A stretch of 64,000 nt of DNA, from the NCBI RefSeq assembly GCF_017052585.1, contig NZ_JAFFHZ010000001.1, forward strand, positions 4,154,001 to 4,218,000. Reading direction: 5' to 3'. Under the pieces are notes generated by a model. The model was not told where the DNA came from. It saw nothing but the letters and a program-made list of their open reading frames with translations, and ran no database searches. A program made the position numbers and the translations under genes. This document shows, piece by piece, positions 17,831 to 27,374 of this stretch. The DNA is from Paenibacillus apiarius. Its GTDB lineage: Bacteria > Bacillota > Bacilli > Paenibacillales > Paenibacillaceae. Positions within the stretch are counted from its first letter, which is position 1. Each line of letters opens with the position of its first letter.

Positions 17831-18268
17831 ATGAAAATTAGCAGCCGTTTTAGTGTAGCCGTTCACATTTTGTCGCTGCTGGCACTCGAGCCGAACGCGC
17901 ATCATACGTCGGAATGGATGGCGGGCAGCGTGAACACCAATCCGGTAATTATCCGGCGCGTCACGAGCCAGCTGAAGAAGGCGGGCTTGGTGGCAGTCCG
18001 GTCGGGAACAGGCGGCGCCACGCTGGTGAAGCCGGCAGATCAGATCTCGCTCCTTGACGTTTATCGGGCGGTGGAAGCGGTGGAGGAAGGCGAATTGTTC
18101 GGCTTCCATGAGCATCCGAATCCGCAATGTCCGGTTGGCGCCAATATTGAATCGGTGCTGCAGCTCGTCATGCTGCGTGCGCAGACTGCGATGGAGCAGG
18201 TCTTGAAGGACATAACGCTCGACCAGCTTTCGACCGAGCTAAAGCATAAAATAGACGAGAAAAAATGA
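17831..18268 (+). CDS. Rrf2 family transcriptional regulator
   Basis: 145 residues from ATG 17831 with AGAAAGGGTGAG upstream. The Rrf2 winged helix opens MKISSRFSVAVHILSLLA, with the recognition region VNTNPVIIRRVTSQLKKAGLV and wing SGTGGATLVKPADQISLLDVYRAVE. The C-terminal part has only one Cys (PNPQCPVG), so the three-Cys Fe-S cluster of IscR or NsrR is absent and it resembles YwnA-type members. The palindrome over its promoter and an almost identical one before the downstream dioxygenase gene suggest it controls both. Confidence 0.85.
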   Translation: MKISSRFSVAVHILSLLALEPNAHHTSEWMAGSVNTNPVIIRRVTSQLKKAGLVAVRSGTGGATLVKPADQISLLDVYRAVEAVEEGELFGFHEHPNPQCPVGANIESVLQLVMLRAQTAMEQVLKDITLDQLSTELKHKIDEKK

Positions 18269-18286
18269 TAATTTTTTTAATGTAGT

Positions 18287-18305
18287 TGTAATCAATTCAG
18301 TTACA
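18287..18305 (+). promoter_or_regulatory. Second Rrf2-type operator, before the dioxygenase gene
   Basis: TGTAAT-N7-GTTACA, same 6-7-6 geometry as 17796-17814 and one half-site identical, 38 bp ahead of the dioxygenase start. No canonical -35/-10 pair was convincing around it. Confidence 0.55.
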
Positions 18306-18342
18306 TCAGAAAGGGTACATTTGCGAAAAGGAGAGAATAACA

Positions 18343-19110
18343 ATGGGCAAATCGATTTTTCTAAGCCATGGTTCACCGATGATTGCGTTGGAAAATAATG
18401 AATATACCCGGTTTCTGGCGGACTTGGGGGCGAACTGGACGCCTGAATTCATCGTTATATTCAGCGCCCACTGGGAAAGCGATGATTTGACGATCTCTTA
18501 TACGAATGAAACATACGAGACGATATATGATTTCTACGGATTCCCGGATGAGCTGTATCGCGTTCAATATCCAGCCCGCGGTTCCGAACAGGCGTCTGCC
18601 CGGTTGGCGGAGTTATTTGACGCCAGCGGGATACAGGTGCGGAGGGATACGTCGCGAGGGTTGGACCATGGCTCATGGTCGCTGTTGAAGCACATGTATC
18701 CGCAAGCGAATGTACCGGTCGTCCAAGTGTCGGTCAATGCATATTTGCCAGCGGAGGAGCAGGTGAAGATTGGAGCGGCTCTACGTGAACTCCAGCATGA
18801 AAACGTGCTTATCATCGGCAGCGGAGCTTCCGTACACAATTTGCGCACGCTGAAATGGGGACAGAAGACGGCGGAGACATGGGCGCTGCAATTCGATGAT
18901 TGGCTCATCGATAAGGTGGAGAATAAGCAAATGAACGACCTGTATGCTTATCAAGAGCTGGCGCCGCACGCTTCATTGGCAGTTCCGAGAGCCGAGCATT
19001 TCGTCCCGCTGCTGATCGCACTCGGAAGTTCGAATCCGGATAGCAAGGCCAAAGTGCTGCATCGCAGCTACGATGTAGGCACGCTCAGTTATTTATGTTT
19101 TGAATTGTAA
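18343..19110 (+). CDS. Extradiol dioxygenase of the LigB / 4,5-DOPA dioxygenase (YgiD) family
   Basis: 255 residues. Motifs: N-terminal KSIFLSHGSPM, FSAHWES, RGLDHGSWSLL, VPVVQVSVN, LIIGSGASVHNL and a C-terminal EHFVPLLIALGS. The histidines in these motifs are the metal ligands of the family, which cleaves catechol rings next to the hydroxyl pair. The bacterial YgiD-type substrate in vivo is uncertain. ATG 18343 follows AGGAGAG. Its palindrome and position behind the Rrf2 gene indicate control by that regulator, perhaps in response to reactive or phenolic compounds (inference). Confidence 0.88.
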   Translation: MGKSIFLSHGSPMIALENNEYTRFLADLGANWTPEFIVIFSAHWESDDLTISYTNETYETIYDFYGFPDELYRVQYPARGSEQASARLAELFDASGIQVRRDTSRGLDHGSWSLLKHMYPQANVPVVQVSVNAYLPAEEQVKIGAALRELQHENVLIIGSGASVHNLRTLKWGQKTAETWALQFDDWLIDKVENKQMNDLYAYQELAPHASLAVPRAEHFVPLLIALGSSNPDSKAKVLHRSYDVGTLSYLCFEL

Positions 19111-19124
19111 GCTTTTGCAAACGA

Positions 19125-19177
19125 ACGCACAGGCCCTCTCACCCGTCAACTGCGGGTGATGCGGTGTGCGTTTTTTT
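19125..19177 (+). terminator. Intrinsic terminator of the dioxygenase gene
   Basis: Outer arms ACGCACA / TGTGCGT and inner arms CACCCG / CGGGTG, followed by seven T. Confidence 0.85.
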
Positions 19178-19348
19178 GCCTCTTGCTTGCGGTAGAGGGT
19201 CCTTTTTTGGTTATTTTTTCGAAATAAGTTCAAAATTCTCGAACGCAAAATTCGACAGCAATGCCTGTCTTTACCGGATAGCCTGCGGATACTTTATATG
19301 AAGCCGCAAATAAGGGCTAAGGATTTGAAAATGGAAAGTGGATTGCAG

Positions 19349-19377
19349 GCGGACGGCCGAAAGGCGTCCGTCTTTTT
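19349..19377 (+). terminator. Terminator-like hairpin in the collagenase 5' region, possible attenuator
   Basis: GGACGGCC-GAAA-GGCGTCC followed by GTCTTTTT, 170 bp before the collagenase start and 170 bp after the previous terminator. If the promoter lies upstream of it, it would act as an attenuator; no promoter was identified with confidence in 19180-19348. Confidence 0.5.
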
Positions 19378-19548
19378 GCCGTGTCTGTATCCCGATTTCG
19401 GGAGCGTTTTGTCGGAACGAAAGTACTATACGCTGATAAAAACAGGAATTTAGCTGCATGTCTATCCTCCCGCTTACCGCCGATATTAGGTTTGTCGTTC
19501 ATAAATAGAGAACGTGAACGAACATGCACAAGGGGGATGTTGCAAAAA

Positions 19549-22500
19549 ATGAGACAACAAGCATGGTTGAGATGGACTTCGATTTTGCTGGCGGTGGCCG
19601 TCGCTGCGGGAAGTCCGGCGGGCTTCGCCGCGGCCAAGACGAAGGGAATGCTGCCCGAAGAAGGAGTGGCGCAGCCGGGAATCGCCAACGTACTGGTAAA
19701 GCAGGAGCTTGCGCAGGGCGCTGCGCCGTTGGGAGCAGAAGGGGAACTGCCGAGCGCGGCAGCAGAGTCTGCAGATGCCGGCATCGCGGAGCCACAGCCT
19801 AGGCCACTGAAGAGCGCGTCACGCACAGACGACCGGTCGACGTACAGCATGGCGGATTTGAATTCGCTGTCGTATGAGGAGCTTACGGATCTGCTGGTGA
19901 GCATTGAATGGCGGAAAATTCCCGAACTGTTCCAATACAACGACGACACCCGCCGTTTTTATGCGGACGAAGATCGTGTTCAAGCGATTATAGATCGGCT
20001 GCAGGAAAGCGGCAGACGGTTTACAGCCGAGGACGATCAAGGCATTCCGACGTTGGTCGAGGTGCTCCGTTCCGGTTATTACTTGGGATATTACAATAAG
20101 GAACTGGCCCGGCTTGAGGAGTTGGCATACCGGGAGAAGATGCTGCCTGCTGTAAAGGCGATTATGGAAAACCCGGCTTTTGCTTGGGGGACCAAAGTGC
20201 AGAACGAGGTTATCGGGGCGACCGGCAAAATGATATCCAACACCACGGCCGATCCGGACACCGTCAACCGATTGACAGGGCTCGTTGAGAGTTTCGTTGA
20301 TCGCGCGGATGAGTTGGCCGATGATTTCGAGGCTGCCAACGCGTTCCACGGCGTTCTGCAAGGCGTCGGTTATGTTCTGATGTGGCGTATGGACGAGCCG
20401 GTCCGGGAAGCCGCTTTCAAAGGAACCATCGACGCTTATTTGGAGCAGTTGTTCCGGATGGCACAGCAGGGCCCGAAGGCGGCGGACAAGCTATGGCTGA
20501 CGAACAATGCCATTTACTATACAGGTTCGCTCGGGCGGTATTACAGTGAGCCGCAGCAGGCGAACCGGGTGCTGACGGACGTCATGCAGACGGAGCCGGC
20601 GCTTGGCGAACTGTATTTCGTGGCTGCCGATCAAATCTCGCAGCATTACGCAGGGACGGATGCCAACGGCAGCCGGGTGGATATGGACGACTTGAAGCAG
20701 CGCGGGAAGCAACGCTATTTGCCGCAACGGACCGAGTTCGATGACGGCCGGTTCGTGTTCCAGACGGGCGGCCAGTTGAGCGAGGAGCAGCTTCAACGCT
20801 TGTATTGGGCGGCGAAGGAAGTTCAAGCCCAATTCCACCGCGTCATCGGCAACGACAAGCCGTTGGAGTCGGGAAATGTGGACGACGTGCTGACGGTCGT
20901 CATTTACAACAATCCGGATGAATACCGGATGAACCGATATTTGTACGGGTACGAGACAGACAACGGAGGCATTTACATCGAAGGCGACGGTACGTTCTTT
21001 ACGTATGATCGGACAAGCCAACAGAGCATTTATAGTCTGGAAGAGCTGTTCCGGCATGAATTTACCCATTACCTCCAAGGCCGATACGAAGTGCCGGGCA
21101 TGTGGGGCCGGGGACCGCTTTATAACGGCGGCCGCATGCAATGGTTTGATGAAGGCGGCGCCGAGTTCTTCGCCGGAGCCACGCGGACGGAGGGCATCCA
21201 GCCCCGCAAGTCGGTCGTCGGCAATCTGCTTCATGACGGGCCGGAGCAGCGCTTCACCGTGGCGGATACGGTGAATTCGAAGTACGGCACATGGAAATTT
21301 TATGATTATTCCTTTGCATTGTACGATTATTTGTACCATCAAGATTTTATGACGCTGGACCGGATTCATAATGCCATCCGGCTCAATGATGCGGGCGCTT
21401 ACGATCAACAGCTTGCATCCATGAGCGGGAATGCTAACATGAATGAGTCGTACCAACGCTCCATAGAGGAGCAGGTAACCCGTTATGACAGCTTGACGGT
21501 TCCGCTTGTGTCCGACGACTATTTGCAAACGCTGGAGCCGAAGCAGATACGCGATATTTATAGCGAGATAGCGGCTGTGGCTGGATTGAGCGACACAAGC
21601 GCCCAGGAACGTGAATCGCGCTTCTTCCGGTCGTTTGAGCTTCGCGGCACTTACACCGGCGGCGCCTCTGCGGGGGAAGAACGGGATTGGCAGTCGATGA
21701 ACAGCTTGACGGACGGCTTCTTGCAAGCTTTAACGGAGCAACAATGGAACGGTTATAAGACGGTCACCGCATACTTTACCAATTACCGCGTGAACGGCGA
21801 AGGACGATTCGTCTATGATGTCGTGTTCCATGGCAAGCTTCCCGCAGGCGGGGATATTGGCGAGAACCCGAACGATAACGGTGACGGCGGAAAATTGCCG
21901 GGCGGAGGCTCCGGTAACGATGGCAGCGGGGGGAACGCGGATGGCGGTCATGATGGCGGACAACCGGATGCAGACCATGAGCCGAACGATACTTGGGAAC
22001 AGGCCGTTCGCCTGGATGGTGCGGGCAAGCCGGTATCCGGCAAGCTGAGCGACGCGGATCGGATCGATATCTATCGTTTTGATGCCGGGAAGGCGGAAGA
22101 ATGGACGATCGAATTGGAGACGGAACGGGCGCAAGGAGCCAACTGGGTGCTCTACCACGAGGCTGACCTGAATGACTATGCCGCATATCCGACTCAAGTT
22201 GAGGGAACGAGCTTAGCCGGTTCCGTATCGGCTGTGCCGGGGACCTATTACGTGTACGTATACGCGACGTCGCATGGGGATCAGTCCTATCGCTTGGTCG
22301 TCCAGCCGGAAACACGTCCTGAGCAAGAACCGGAGCATCCTCCGTTCGCAGAGATCGAGCCGAACGATGCGCCCGATATGGCCAACGGGCCGGTTCCATT
22401 GGGACGGACGATCATGGGAACGCTCGAAGGAAGCGATAAGCAGGATGTATTTGTCATCGACGTGGACAAGCCAACGGCGCTGCGCATCGAGCTGGAGAAG

Positions 22501-22686
22501 CAGCTTGGCGAAAGCGTGAACTGGGTGCTGTACCGGGAAGGCGATACTGATCGCCAGATCCTGTATCCAACCGAGATGGACGGCAAGCGGATGAGCGCCG
22601 GAGTCGAAGCGGAACCGGGCCGATATCATCTGTATGTCTACAAGTATGCCGATGAGGATGTTCACTATATCGTGCAAATTCAGTAA
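19549..22686 (+). CDS. Secreted M9-family microbial collagenase with two PPC domains
   Basis: 1045 residues from ATG 19549, preceded by AGGGGG at 12 bp; the frame stays open upstream but a signal peptide (basic start, LRWTSILLAVAVAAGSPAGFAAA) begins only here. Order: signal peptide; an alpha-helical activator region (about 110-440, containing YSMADLNSLSYEELTDLL); peptidase domain with zinc motif HEFTH (about 502-506) and the downstream Glu in FDEGGAEFFAGATR; a helper domain; a Gly/Asp/Asn-rich linker (about 770-805); two pre-peptidase C-terminal domains (about 810-925 and 935-1045, each with EPND and NWVLYxE). It would degrade collagen or gelatin outside the cell. There is no PKD domain. Confidence 0.93.
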   Translation: MRQQAWLRWTSILLAVAVAAGSPAGFAAAKTKGMLPEEGVAQPGIANVLVKQELAQGAAPLGAEGELPSAAAESADAGIAEPQPRPLKSASRTDDRSTYSMADLNSLSYEELTDLLVSIEWRKIPELFQYNDDTRRFYADEDRVQAIIDRLQESGRRFTAEDDQGIPTLVEVLRSGYYLGYYNKELARLEELAYREKMLPAVKAIMENPAFAWGTKVQNEVIGATGKMISNTTADPDTVNRLTGLVESFVDRADELADDFEAANAFHGVLQGVGYVLMWRMDEPVREAAFKGTIDAYLEQLFRMAQQGPKAADKLWLTNNAIYYTGSLGRYYSEPQQANRVLTDVMQTEPALGELYFVAADQISQHYAGTDANGSRVDMDDLKQRGKQRYLPQRTEFDDGRFVFQTGGQLSEEQLQRLYWAAKEVQAQFHRVIGNDKPLESGNVDDVLTVVIYNNPDEYRMNRYLYGYETDNGGIYIEGDGTFFTYDRTSQQSIYSLEELFRHEFTHYLQGRYEVPGMWGRGPLYNGGRMQWFDEGGAEFFAGATRTEGIQPRKSVVGNLLHDGPEQRFTVADTVNSKYGTWKFYDYSFALYDYLYHQDFMTLDRIHNAIRLNDAGAYDQQLASMSGNANMNESYQRSIEEQVTRYDSLTVPLVSDDYLQTLEPKQIRDIYSEIAAVAGLSDTSAQERESRFFRSFELRGTYTGGASAGEERDWQSMNSLTDGFLQALTEQQWNGYKTVTAYFTNYRVNGEGRFVYDVVFHGKLPAGGDIGENPNDNGDGGKLPGGGSGNDGSGGNADGGHDGGQPDADHEPNDTWEQAVRLDGAGKPVSGKLSDADRIDIYRFDAGKAEEWTIELETERAQGANWVLYHEADLNDYAAYPTQVEGTSLAGSVSAVPGTYYVYVYATSHGDQSYRLVVQPETRPEQEPEHPPFAEIEPNDAPDMANGPVPLGRTIMGTLEGSDKQDVFVIDVDKPTALRIELEKQLGESVNWVLYREGDTDRQILYPTEMDGKRMSAGVEAEPGRYHLYVYKYADEDVHYIVQIQ

Positions 22687-22817
22687 CAATTGAACGAACC
22701 AGGCAAGCTCGGCCCCATGACGAAAAGACGGGGCACATCAAACACATCAATCCAGACGTGGAATTCTTTCACGAATCTCGGCAGACACGAACTGGCTGCC
22801 AACATAAAGTATAGAAA

Positions 22818-22855
22818 AGCGCGTCATTCTCGAAAGAGAGGCGCGCTTTTTTTTT
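22818..22855 (+). terminator. Intrinsic terminator of the collagenase gene
   Basis: AGCGCG…CGCGCT arms with an inner TCTC-GAAA-GAGA stem, followed by nine T, 130 bp beyond the stop. Confidence 0.88.
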
Positions 22856-22873
22856 GTTAATGAAAATTTTACA

Positions 22874-22904
22874 TAAAGTTTATCTAAAATTTAAAGTTTA
22901 TCTA
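22874..22904. repeat. 13-bp direct repeat ahead of the chemoreceptor gene
   Basis: TAAAGTTTATCTA occurs at 22874-22886 and 22892-22904, 18 bp start to start, about 140 bp upstream of the chemoreceptor start. Possibly a regulator site; no factor is assigned. Confidence 0.5.
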
Positions 22905-23040
22905 TTCATTTTTGTCGAATATTGACGATATATAGCTGGTAAAATTGCTATTACAGCAGACATACGGCATGTGTACACCGGCGACAACGCAAGGAACAGC
23001 CCGTATTCAACCTGCTCATCAGTCAAAAGGGGGCTAACCT

Positions 23041-24786
23041 ATGAGAAACAAAAGTCTGGTATTCAAGTCTGTCGTCGCCATGACGGTGCTTCTCGCTATC
23101 ATGTCGGGTGTGTTCACGACCTTCTCCTACATGATGGAGCGGAGCATTTACAATGAAGAGCTGTCTTCACTTCACACGACGCTTACCAAGCAAATCGAGC
23201 TCGAATGGGAGGGCATCGCCGGAGCGGCCGAAAAGCTCAAATCATTAGATGCAGCGCAATATGTCAAGGATCAGGATATTGCATGGATACATAATAGTTT
23301 GAATGGCATGATTCGTGATAATTTCATCAGCAATACTTATCTGCTCTTTCCCGAGATGATTGAACAGGACGGGAAATCGTATTTGAAATTGCTGGAGGGG
23401 AGCCAGTCTTTACTAGACACGGGCATGAAGCCTGGCGACAACTACGAGCTTCCGCCTGAACTTATTGAGGCGGTACAAGACATGAGGGAGACGGGCGCTG
23501 CACTTAGCGACATGTACGTCGATGAGGATGGGGAATGGATTACCGCCTTCAAGCCAATCTATAACAAACAAAATCAAATCGTAGCCATTTTTGCTGTCGA
23601 CTTCAATAATGAAAAAATCAATGACGATCTGAGCGTGATGCTGTGGAAAACGGTTGGAATCGGAGCTGCCACCGGCGCCGTGTTTATCGCTATCATTGTC
23701 GGGTTGATCCGCCGTCTCATCGTGCCGTTGAAGCAGTTGTCCGAGATGTCGAAGCGGGCGGCGAACGGTGATTTGACCGTGTCGATACCAGTAAAGTCGA
23801 AAGACGAGATTGGCGTGCTGTCAGATAACTTCAACGTGATGATGTCCCACATTAAGCAGCTTGTTGCGAATGTCAGGGCAACGGCCGACCATGTAACCGA
23901 ATCGTCCGATCAACTAACGATTATCGCGGAGCAAACAGCCCAATCCAGTCATGAAATATCCGGCGCCATTCAGGAAGTCGCCTCCGGATCGGAGACGCAG
24001 CTGCAGGGCGCGGAAGAAAGCAAAGCAGCGATGTCGGAAATCGCGATCGGCATTCAACGGATCGCCGAGTCGTCCGCGACGGTATCGGAGCTCAGCCTTG
24101 AGGCGGCAGGCGCGGTGCAGCAAGGTAATGAAGTCGTGCAGCAGACGATGAAGCAGATGAATCATATCCATACTTCTGTCAATCGTTCCGTGGCGATCAC
24201 GAAGTCGCTGACCGAACAATCGAAGCAGATTGAACAGGTTGTAGGCATTATCGGCAATGTAGCGACGCAGACGAATCTGTTGGCGCTGAATGCTTCCATC
24301 GAGGCGGCGCGAGCAGGCGAGCACGGGCGGGGCTTCGGAGTGGTAGCGCAAGAAGTGCGGCAGCTGGCCGAACAAACGAAAGCTTCGACAGAGCAAATCG
24401 CCGAAATGCTTCACTCTGTCGTGAAGTATACGAGACAATTGGCGGAAGCTATGGAGAACAGCGCAGTGGAGGTGCAGGAAGGGGCGAAAATCGTTCAGGT
24501 CGCAGGCGATAACTTTCAACTGCTGCAGACTTCCGTGCAAGATGTTACGGAACAGGTGCAGGAAGTATCAGCGGCAGCCCAAGAAATGTCCGCCGGCAGT
24601 GAAGAAGTGGCGGCAACTCTTGACAATCTGGCGGAAATTGCAAGAAGCTCATCTGAGAACTCGCAAAGCGTGGCTGCCTCGTCCGAAGAACAATTGGCAA
24701 TCGTCGAAGAAATTTCGGACTCTGCAGTCGTGTTGAACCGGAAAATGAAGGAATTGCAAGAAGAGCTGCGCAAGTTTACTTTGTAG
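23041..24786 (+). CDS. Methyl-accepting chemotaxis protein
   Basis: 581 residues. TM1 about 9-32, an extracytoplasmic sensor of about 165 residues (dCache-like, containing [13 protein letters not shown] and [23 protein letters not shown]), TM2 about 198-222, HAMP about 223-275 ([19 protein letters not shown]), and the long coiled signalling domain with the hairpin tip [32 protein letters not shown] (signature region, about 402-433) and [12 protein letters not shown]. It relays an external ligand to CheA/CheW. The ligand is unknown. ATG 23041 follows AAAAGGGGG. Monocistronic. Confidence 0.93.
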   Translation: MRNKSLVFKSVVAMTVLLAIMSGVFTTFSYMMERSIYNEELSSLHTTLTKQIELEWEGIAGAAEKLKSLDAAQYVKDQDIAWIHNSLNGMIRDNFISNTYLLFPEMIEQDGKSYLKLLEGSQSLLDTGMKPGDNYELPPELIEAVQDMRETGAALSDMYVDEDGEWITAFKPIYNKQNQIVAIFAVDFNNEKINDDLSVMLWKTVGIGAATGAVFIAIIVGLIRRLIVPLKQLSEMSKRAANGDLTVSIPVKSKDEIGVLSDNFNVMMSHIKQLVANVRATADHVTESSDQLTIIAEQTAQSSHEISGAIQEVASGSETQLQGAEESKAAMSEIAIGIQRIAESSATVSELSLEAAGAVQQGNEVVQQTMKQMNHIHTSVNRSVAITKSLTEQSKQIEQVVGIIGNVATQTNLLALNASIEAARAGEHGRGFGVVAQEVRQLAEQTKASTEQIAEMLHSVVKYTRQLAEAMENSAVEVQEGAKIVQVAGDNFQLLQTSVQDVTEQVQEVSAAAQEMSAGSEEVAATLDNLAEIARSSSENSQSVAASSEEQLAIVEEISDSAVVLNRKMKELQEELRKFTL

Positions 24787-24797
24787 CGATGAAAGTT

Positions 24798-24827
24798 CCT
24801 GCTCCATTGGCGAGCAGGGGCTTTTTT
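24798..24827 (+). terminator. Intrinsic terminator of the chemoreceptor gene
   Basis: CCTGCTC-N7-GAGCAGG followed by GGCTTTTTT. Confidence 0.88.
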
Positions 24828-24926
24828 CGCGAATTGAAGGGAAATTGCTCATTGGTTCTTTACGCCGTGTTCAGTATACTGGAACTCGGGCTTTATAAAT
24901 CAATCATATTTGGATGAGGACACAAC

Positions 24927-26252
24927 ATGAACGACAGCTCGATATCTGATCATCCCGTAACGTATAGGCAGATGCTTGCTTTTTTCCTGCCTTTGGGCTT
25001 CTCTTCCACTCTCGTTACGGTATCTCACGTTATTATTAACAGCACGCTCGCAAGGTCGCCGAATCCGGAATTTATTATATCCACCTATGCCATTGCATTG
25101 AGCTTATACAGCTTGACAGAGCGCCCAGGTATTTTGCTCAGGCAGACCTGCTCCACCTTGGTTCGGGATCGAAATTCATTCCGGGCGATGACCTCAATCA
25201 GCAACTACGTGCTGGCCAGCATCATGCTGCTCAACACGATTATTGCGTACACACCGCTCGGCGCGGCAGTGTTCCGCCATTTCTTCGGCGTGGAGGATGC
25301 GGCCTTGGAGCCGACGCTCGCAGTATACCGGATATTAATGTTCGTCAGTATATTTTCAGGAATCCGCTGTTTATATCACGGCATCATCATTTATAATATG
25401 AGGACGAAGTGGCTCACTATAGGGATGATCATCCGCTTGGCTGCCATGTACGGTCTCTCGCTATATTTCATTCAGACCGGCGTAAACAGCGGCAAGGCCG
25501 GAGCTGTCATATTCTTGTCGGGGATGGCCATTGAATGCTTGGTTGCTTGGCTCGAGGGACGGAATTTGTTGAGACACAGCATTCCCGACAAAGTGGAAGG
25601 CCACGCCGTTACGAACCGTGCCCATATTTTTAAATTTTACAAACCGCTATTATATTCATCCTTTATTGCCGTTCTGATTGGTCCTTCCATCAATGCCATG
25701 CTGGGAAAAACGGCGGAACAGCAGCTTGCTGTCGCTTCTTATGCGCTGGCAAGCAGCATTAACCTGTTAGTGCTCAGTTTTTTTACATATTTGCATCAGA
25801 TCGTGCTCAATTTCTATGCGAAGGATAGCAGGAAAGTCAAACGCTTTGCGTTTACTCTCGCCTTTTTGCCTGGCTTGCTGACGGCTCTGATTAGCTTTAC
25901 GCCGATTGGACCATGGATATTGACGCAGGTGATGGGGGCGAACGAGGAGTTGATGCGCGCGAGCTTGGACACTTTGCGGATCCTCATGCTGTACAGCTTT
26001 ATATTTCCGTGGATCGATTATGGCAACGGAATCATCATGATGCGCGGCCAGACGAACATGATGATGAGATCGCAAATGGGAAATGTCGTTCTTACGATTG
26101 CGACGCTCATCCTATGTGTCGGGTTGACGCCCGGATGGAACGGCGCGATCGGTGCGCTTGCTCAGTCGCTGGGCGTGGCGGCGGAGTTGTCCATTGTGAT
26201 GTCAGTCGTCTGCACAGGCAATAACAGCCGTTCGCTCCGAAGCGGGCGCTGA
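24927..26252 (+). CDS. MATE-like multidrug/solute exporter (MOP superfamily)
   Basis: 441 residues with about twelve hydrophobic helices in two bundles. The sequence opens YRQMLAFFLPLGFSSTLVTVSHVIINSTLARS, resembling the first helix of the MOP/MATE fold and of the bacterial ANKH-like multi antimicrobial extrusion group; RTKWLTIGMIIRL sits between the halves. Such proteins use ion gradients to export organic solutes. The substrate cannot be inferred. Start ATG 24927 follows GGATGAGGACAC. It converges with the next minus-strand gene over a G/C-rich hairpin. Confidence 0.72.
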   Translation: MNDSSISDHPVTYRQMLAFFLPLGFSSTLVTVSHVIINSTLARSPNPEFIISTYAIALSLYSLTERPGILLRQTCSTLVRDRNSFRAMTSISNYVLASIMLLNTIIAYTPLGAAVFRHFFGVEDAALEPTLAVYRILMFVSIFSGIRCLYHGIIIYNMRTKWLTIGMIIRLAAMYGLSLYFIQTGVNSGKAGAVIFLSGMAIECLVAWLEGRNLLRHSIPDKVEGHAVTNRAHIFKFYKPLLYSSFIAVLIGPSINAMLGKTAEQQLAVASYALASSINLLVLSFFTYLHQIVLNFYAKDSRKVKRFAFTLAFLPGLLTALISFTPIGPWILTQVMGANEELMRASLDTLRILMLYSFIFPWIDYGNGIIMMRGQTNMMMRSQMGNVVLTIATLILCVGLTPGWNGAIGALAQSLGVAAELSIVMSVVCTGNNSRSLRSGR

Positions 26253-26261
26253 TTGCTCAAG

Positions 26262-26298
26262 ATCGCAGAAAACCCCCAACCGGGGGGGGTTCTGCGAT
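26262..26298. terminator. Hairpin between convergent genes
   Basis: ATCGCAGAA and TTCTGCGAT arms enclosing a C5/G8 pairing, 9 bp after the exporter stop and touching the stop of the minus-strand gene. T tracts are absent, so termination would rely on the stem only. Confidence 0.5.
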
Positions 26299-26696
26299 TA
26301 TACGGAGCCGTAATAGGCTTGCGACTCCAATATTAATGCCAGCTCCTGAGGACAGAATCGCCGATCCGGCAAGGCGACGAGGTCCGTCAAGGCTAGCTGG
26401 GCCAACCTTATTTTATCGTCATTCCATGTTCCTTGCATTTTCAAAAGCAGCTCGTTAGCTGCGGCGGGACTCTTCCCTTTCAACTGCTCAAGCTGGCGTG
26501 ACCAGTGAATCAGATCGAAATTGGGCGCAGCTTGAGGCAAGATCAGCTTGCCCCAGCCCATTGCGCCCCGGCTGGCAATTTTCAAAACAATCATTAACGG
26601 CCTAGAACAACGCTCCGTGCCGCATCCATCCGATACGGCGATTTGATATAGCTCCAATTTCGTAATCGTTGGTGTCGACTCTGAATGCATTTCCAT
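26298..26696 (-). CDS. 132-residue protein resembling only the N-terminal domain of enolase-superfamily enzymes, behind a c-di-AMP riboswitch
   Basis: The pattern KLELYQIAVSDGC…RPLMIVLKIASRGAMGWGKLILP with …LKGKSPAAANELL… and …RLAQLALTDLVAL is reminiscent of the capping domain of muconate-lactonising / dipeptide-epimerase proteins, but no catalytic barrel follows; the frame ends before the exporter gene. GGAGGG lies 8 bp before the ATG at 26696; an ATG at 26702 abuts it. The region upstream on the same strand is a ydaO-type riboswitch, so the gene should respond to c-di-AMP. It may be a free-standing domain of unknown function or a remnant. Family assignment is tentative. Confidence 0.6.
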   Translation of the reverse strand: MEMHSESTPTITKLELYQIAVSDGCGTERCSRPLMIVLKIASRGAMGWGKLILPQAAPNFDLIHWSRQLEQLKGKSPAAANELLLKMQGTWNDDKIRLAQLALTDLVALPDRRFCPQELALILESQAYYGSV

Positions 26697-26763
26697 TTTC
26701 ATTCCCTCCGCACATAGTTATCCATGCTCTGCCATACAGAAAAGCCGGCTGCACGGTAAATTC

Positions 26764-26935
26764 AATGCCTCTCCCTTACGCTTACGAGGTTAGCTGACGG
26801 ATTCGGACGCAGGAGTCGCCCTACCGACGGCAAGCTTGCCAATCGGATTCACCCCGATGAACCAAATCCAATCCAGTCAAATATGGTTCCGATGGGTCCC
26901 CCGCTTCTTGCTTCAAGAATTCAGCGATCGAAAGA
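26764..26935 (-). promoter_or_regulatory. ydaO-type c-di-AMP riboswitch (third copy, minus strand)
   Basis: On the minus strand it carries the conserved blocks GAAGCGGGGGA, CGGGGTGAATCC, GGTAGGGCGAC and, near the 3' end, CGAATCCGTCAGCTAACC with TCGTAAGCG, in the order of the ydaO/yuaA class. One conserved block reads GGGGGACCCA instead of GGGGGAACCA. Downstream, before the 26696 start, there is no clear T-tailed hairpin, so control could be at translation or by a terminator I cannot see. Confidence 0.88.
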
Positions 26936-27309
26936 ATGATGGTGTACGAAACGTATCTTACTCCTTTCCCTTGTGCGTTGTACAATATGAAAAAAATTGA
27001 AAAATCCGTATATTTTCATTAAATCGGCTGGGAAATTGGATTTTGTTACATACAGAGTCTATTTATTTCACGATTTTGCGGTTGTTTCTCTGAAAAGCTT
27101 CTGTTTTCTGTAAATGAATAAAATCATGTCAATTTACTTGCGTAAGATAGGCCAAGACCGTTTTTTTTGTGATGCGCCCTATATATGCAGCAATCTGCAA
27201 TGCCGAGCAATAACGAGATAATGAATGGGATAAGTGGATTTAGAGATGTAAACCGATTTTTGCAGACCGAAAGCTGCCTTTTTCTAGTCATTTTTGGCCA
27301 TTTGTCTGC

Positions 27310-27338
27310 TTTACAAAGCAACAGCCGAGACGTAATAT
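27310..27338 (+). promoter_or_regulatory. Sigma-A promoter of the kdp leader
   Basis: -35 TTTACA (27310-27315), 17-bp spacer, -10 TAATAT (27333-27338), about 35 bp before the first riboswitch. It implies an untranslated leader of roughly 740 nt before the first open frame at 28087. Confidence 0.6.
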
Positions 27339-27374
27339 ACGTTCATGAATTAAATTATTCGTTCAGCATTCTGA

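Noticed and set aside
20491..21726. 411-codon frame antisense to the collagenase gene
   Set aside because: It lies wholly within a well-supported M9 peptidase frame, has no recognisable motifs and reflects high G+C third positions.
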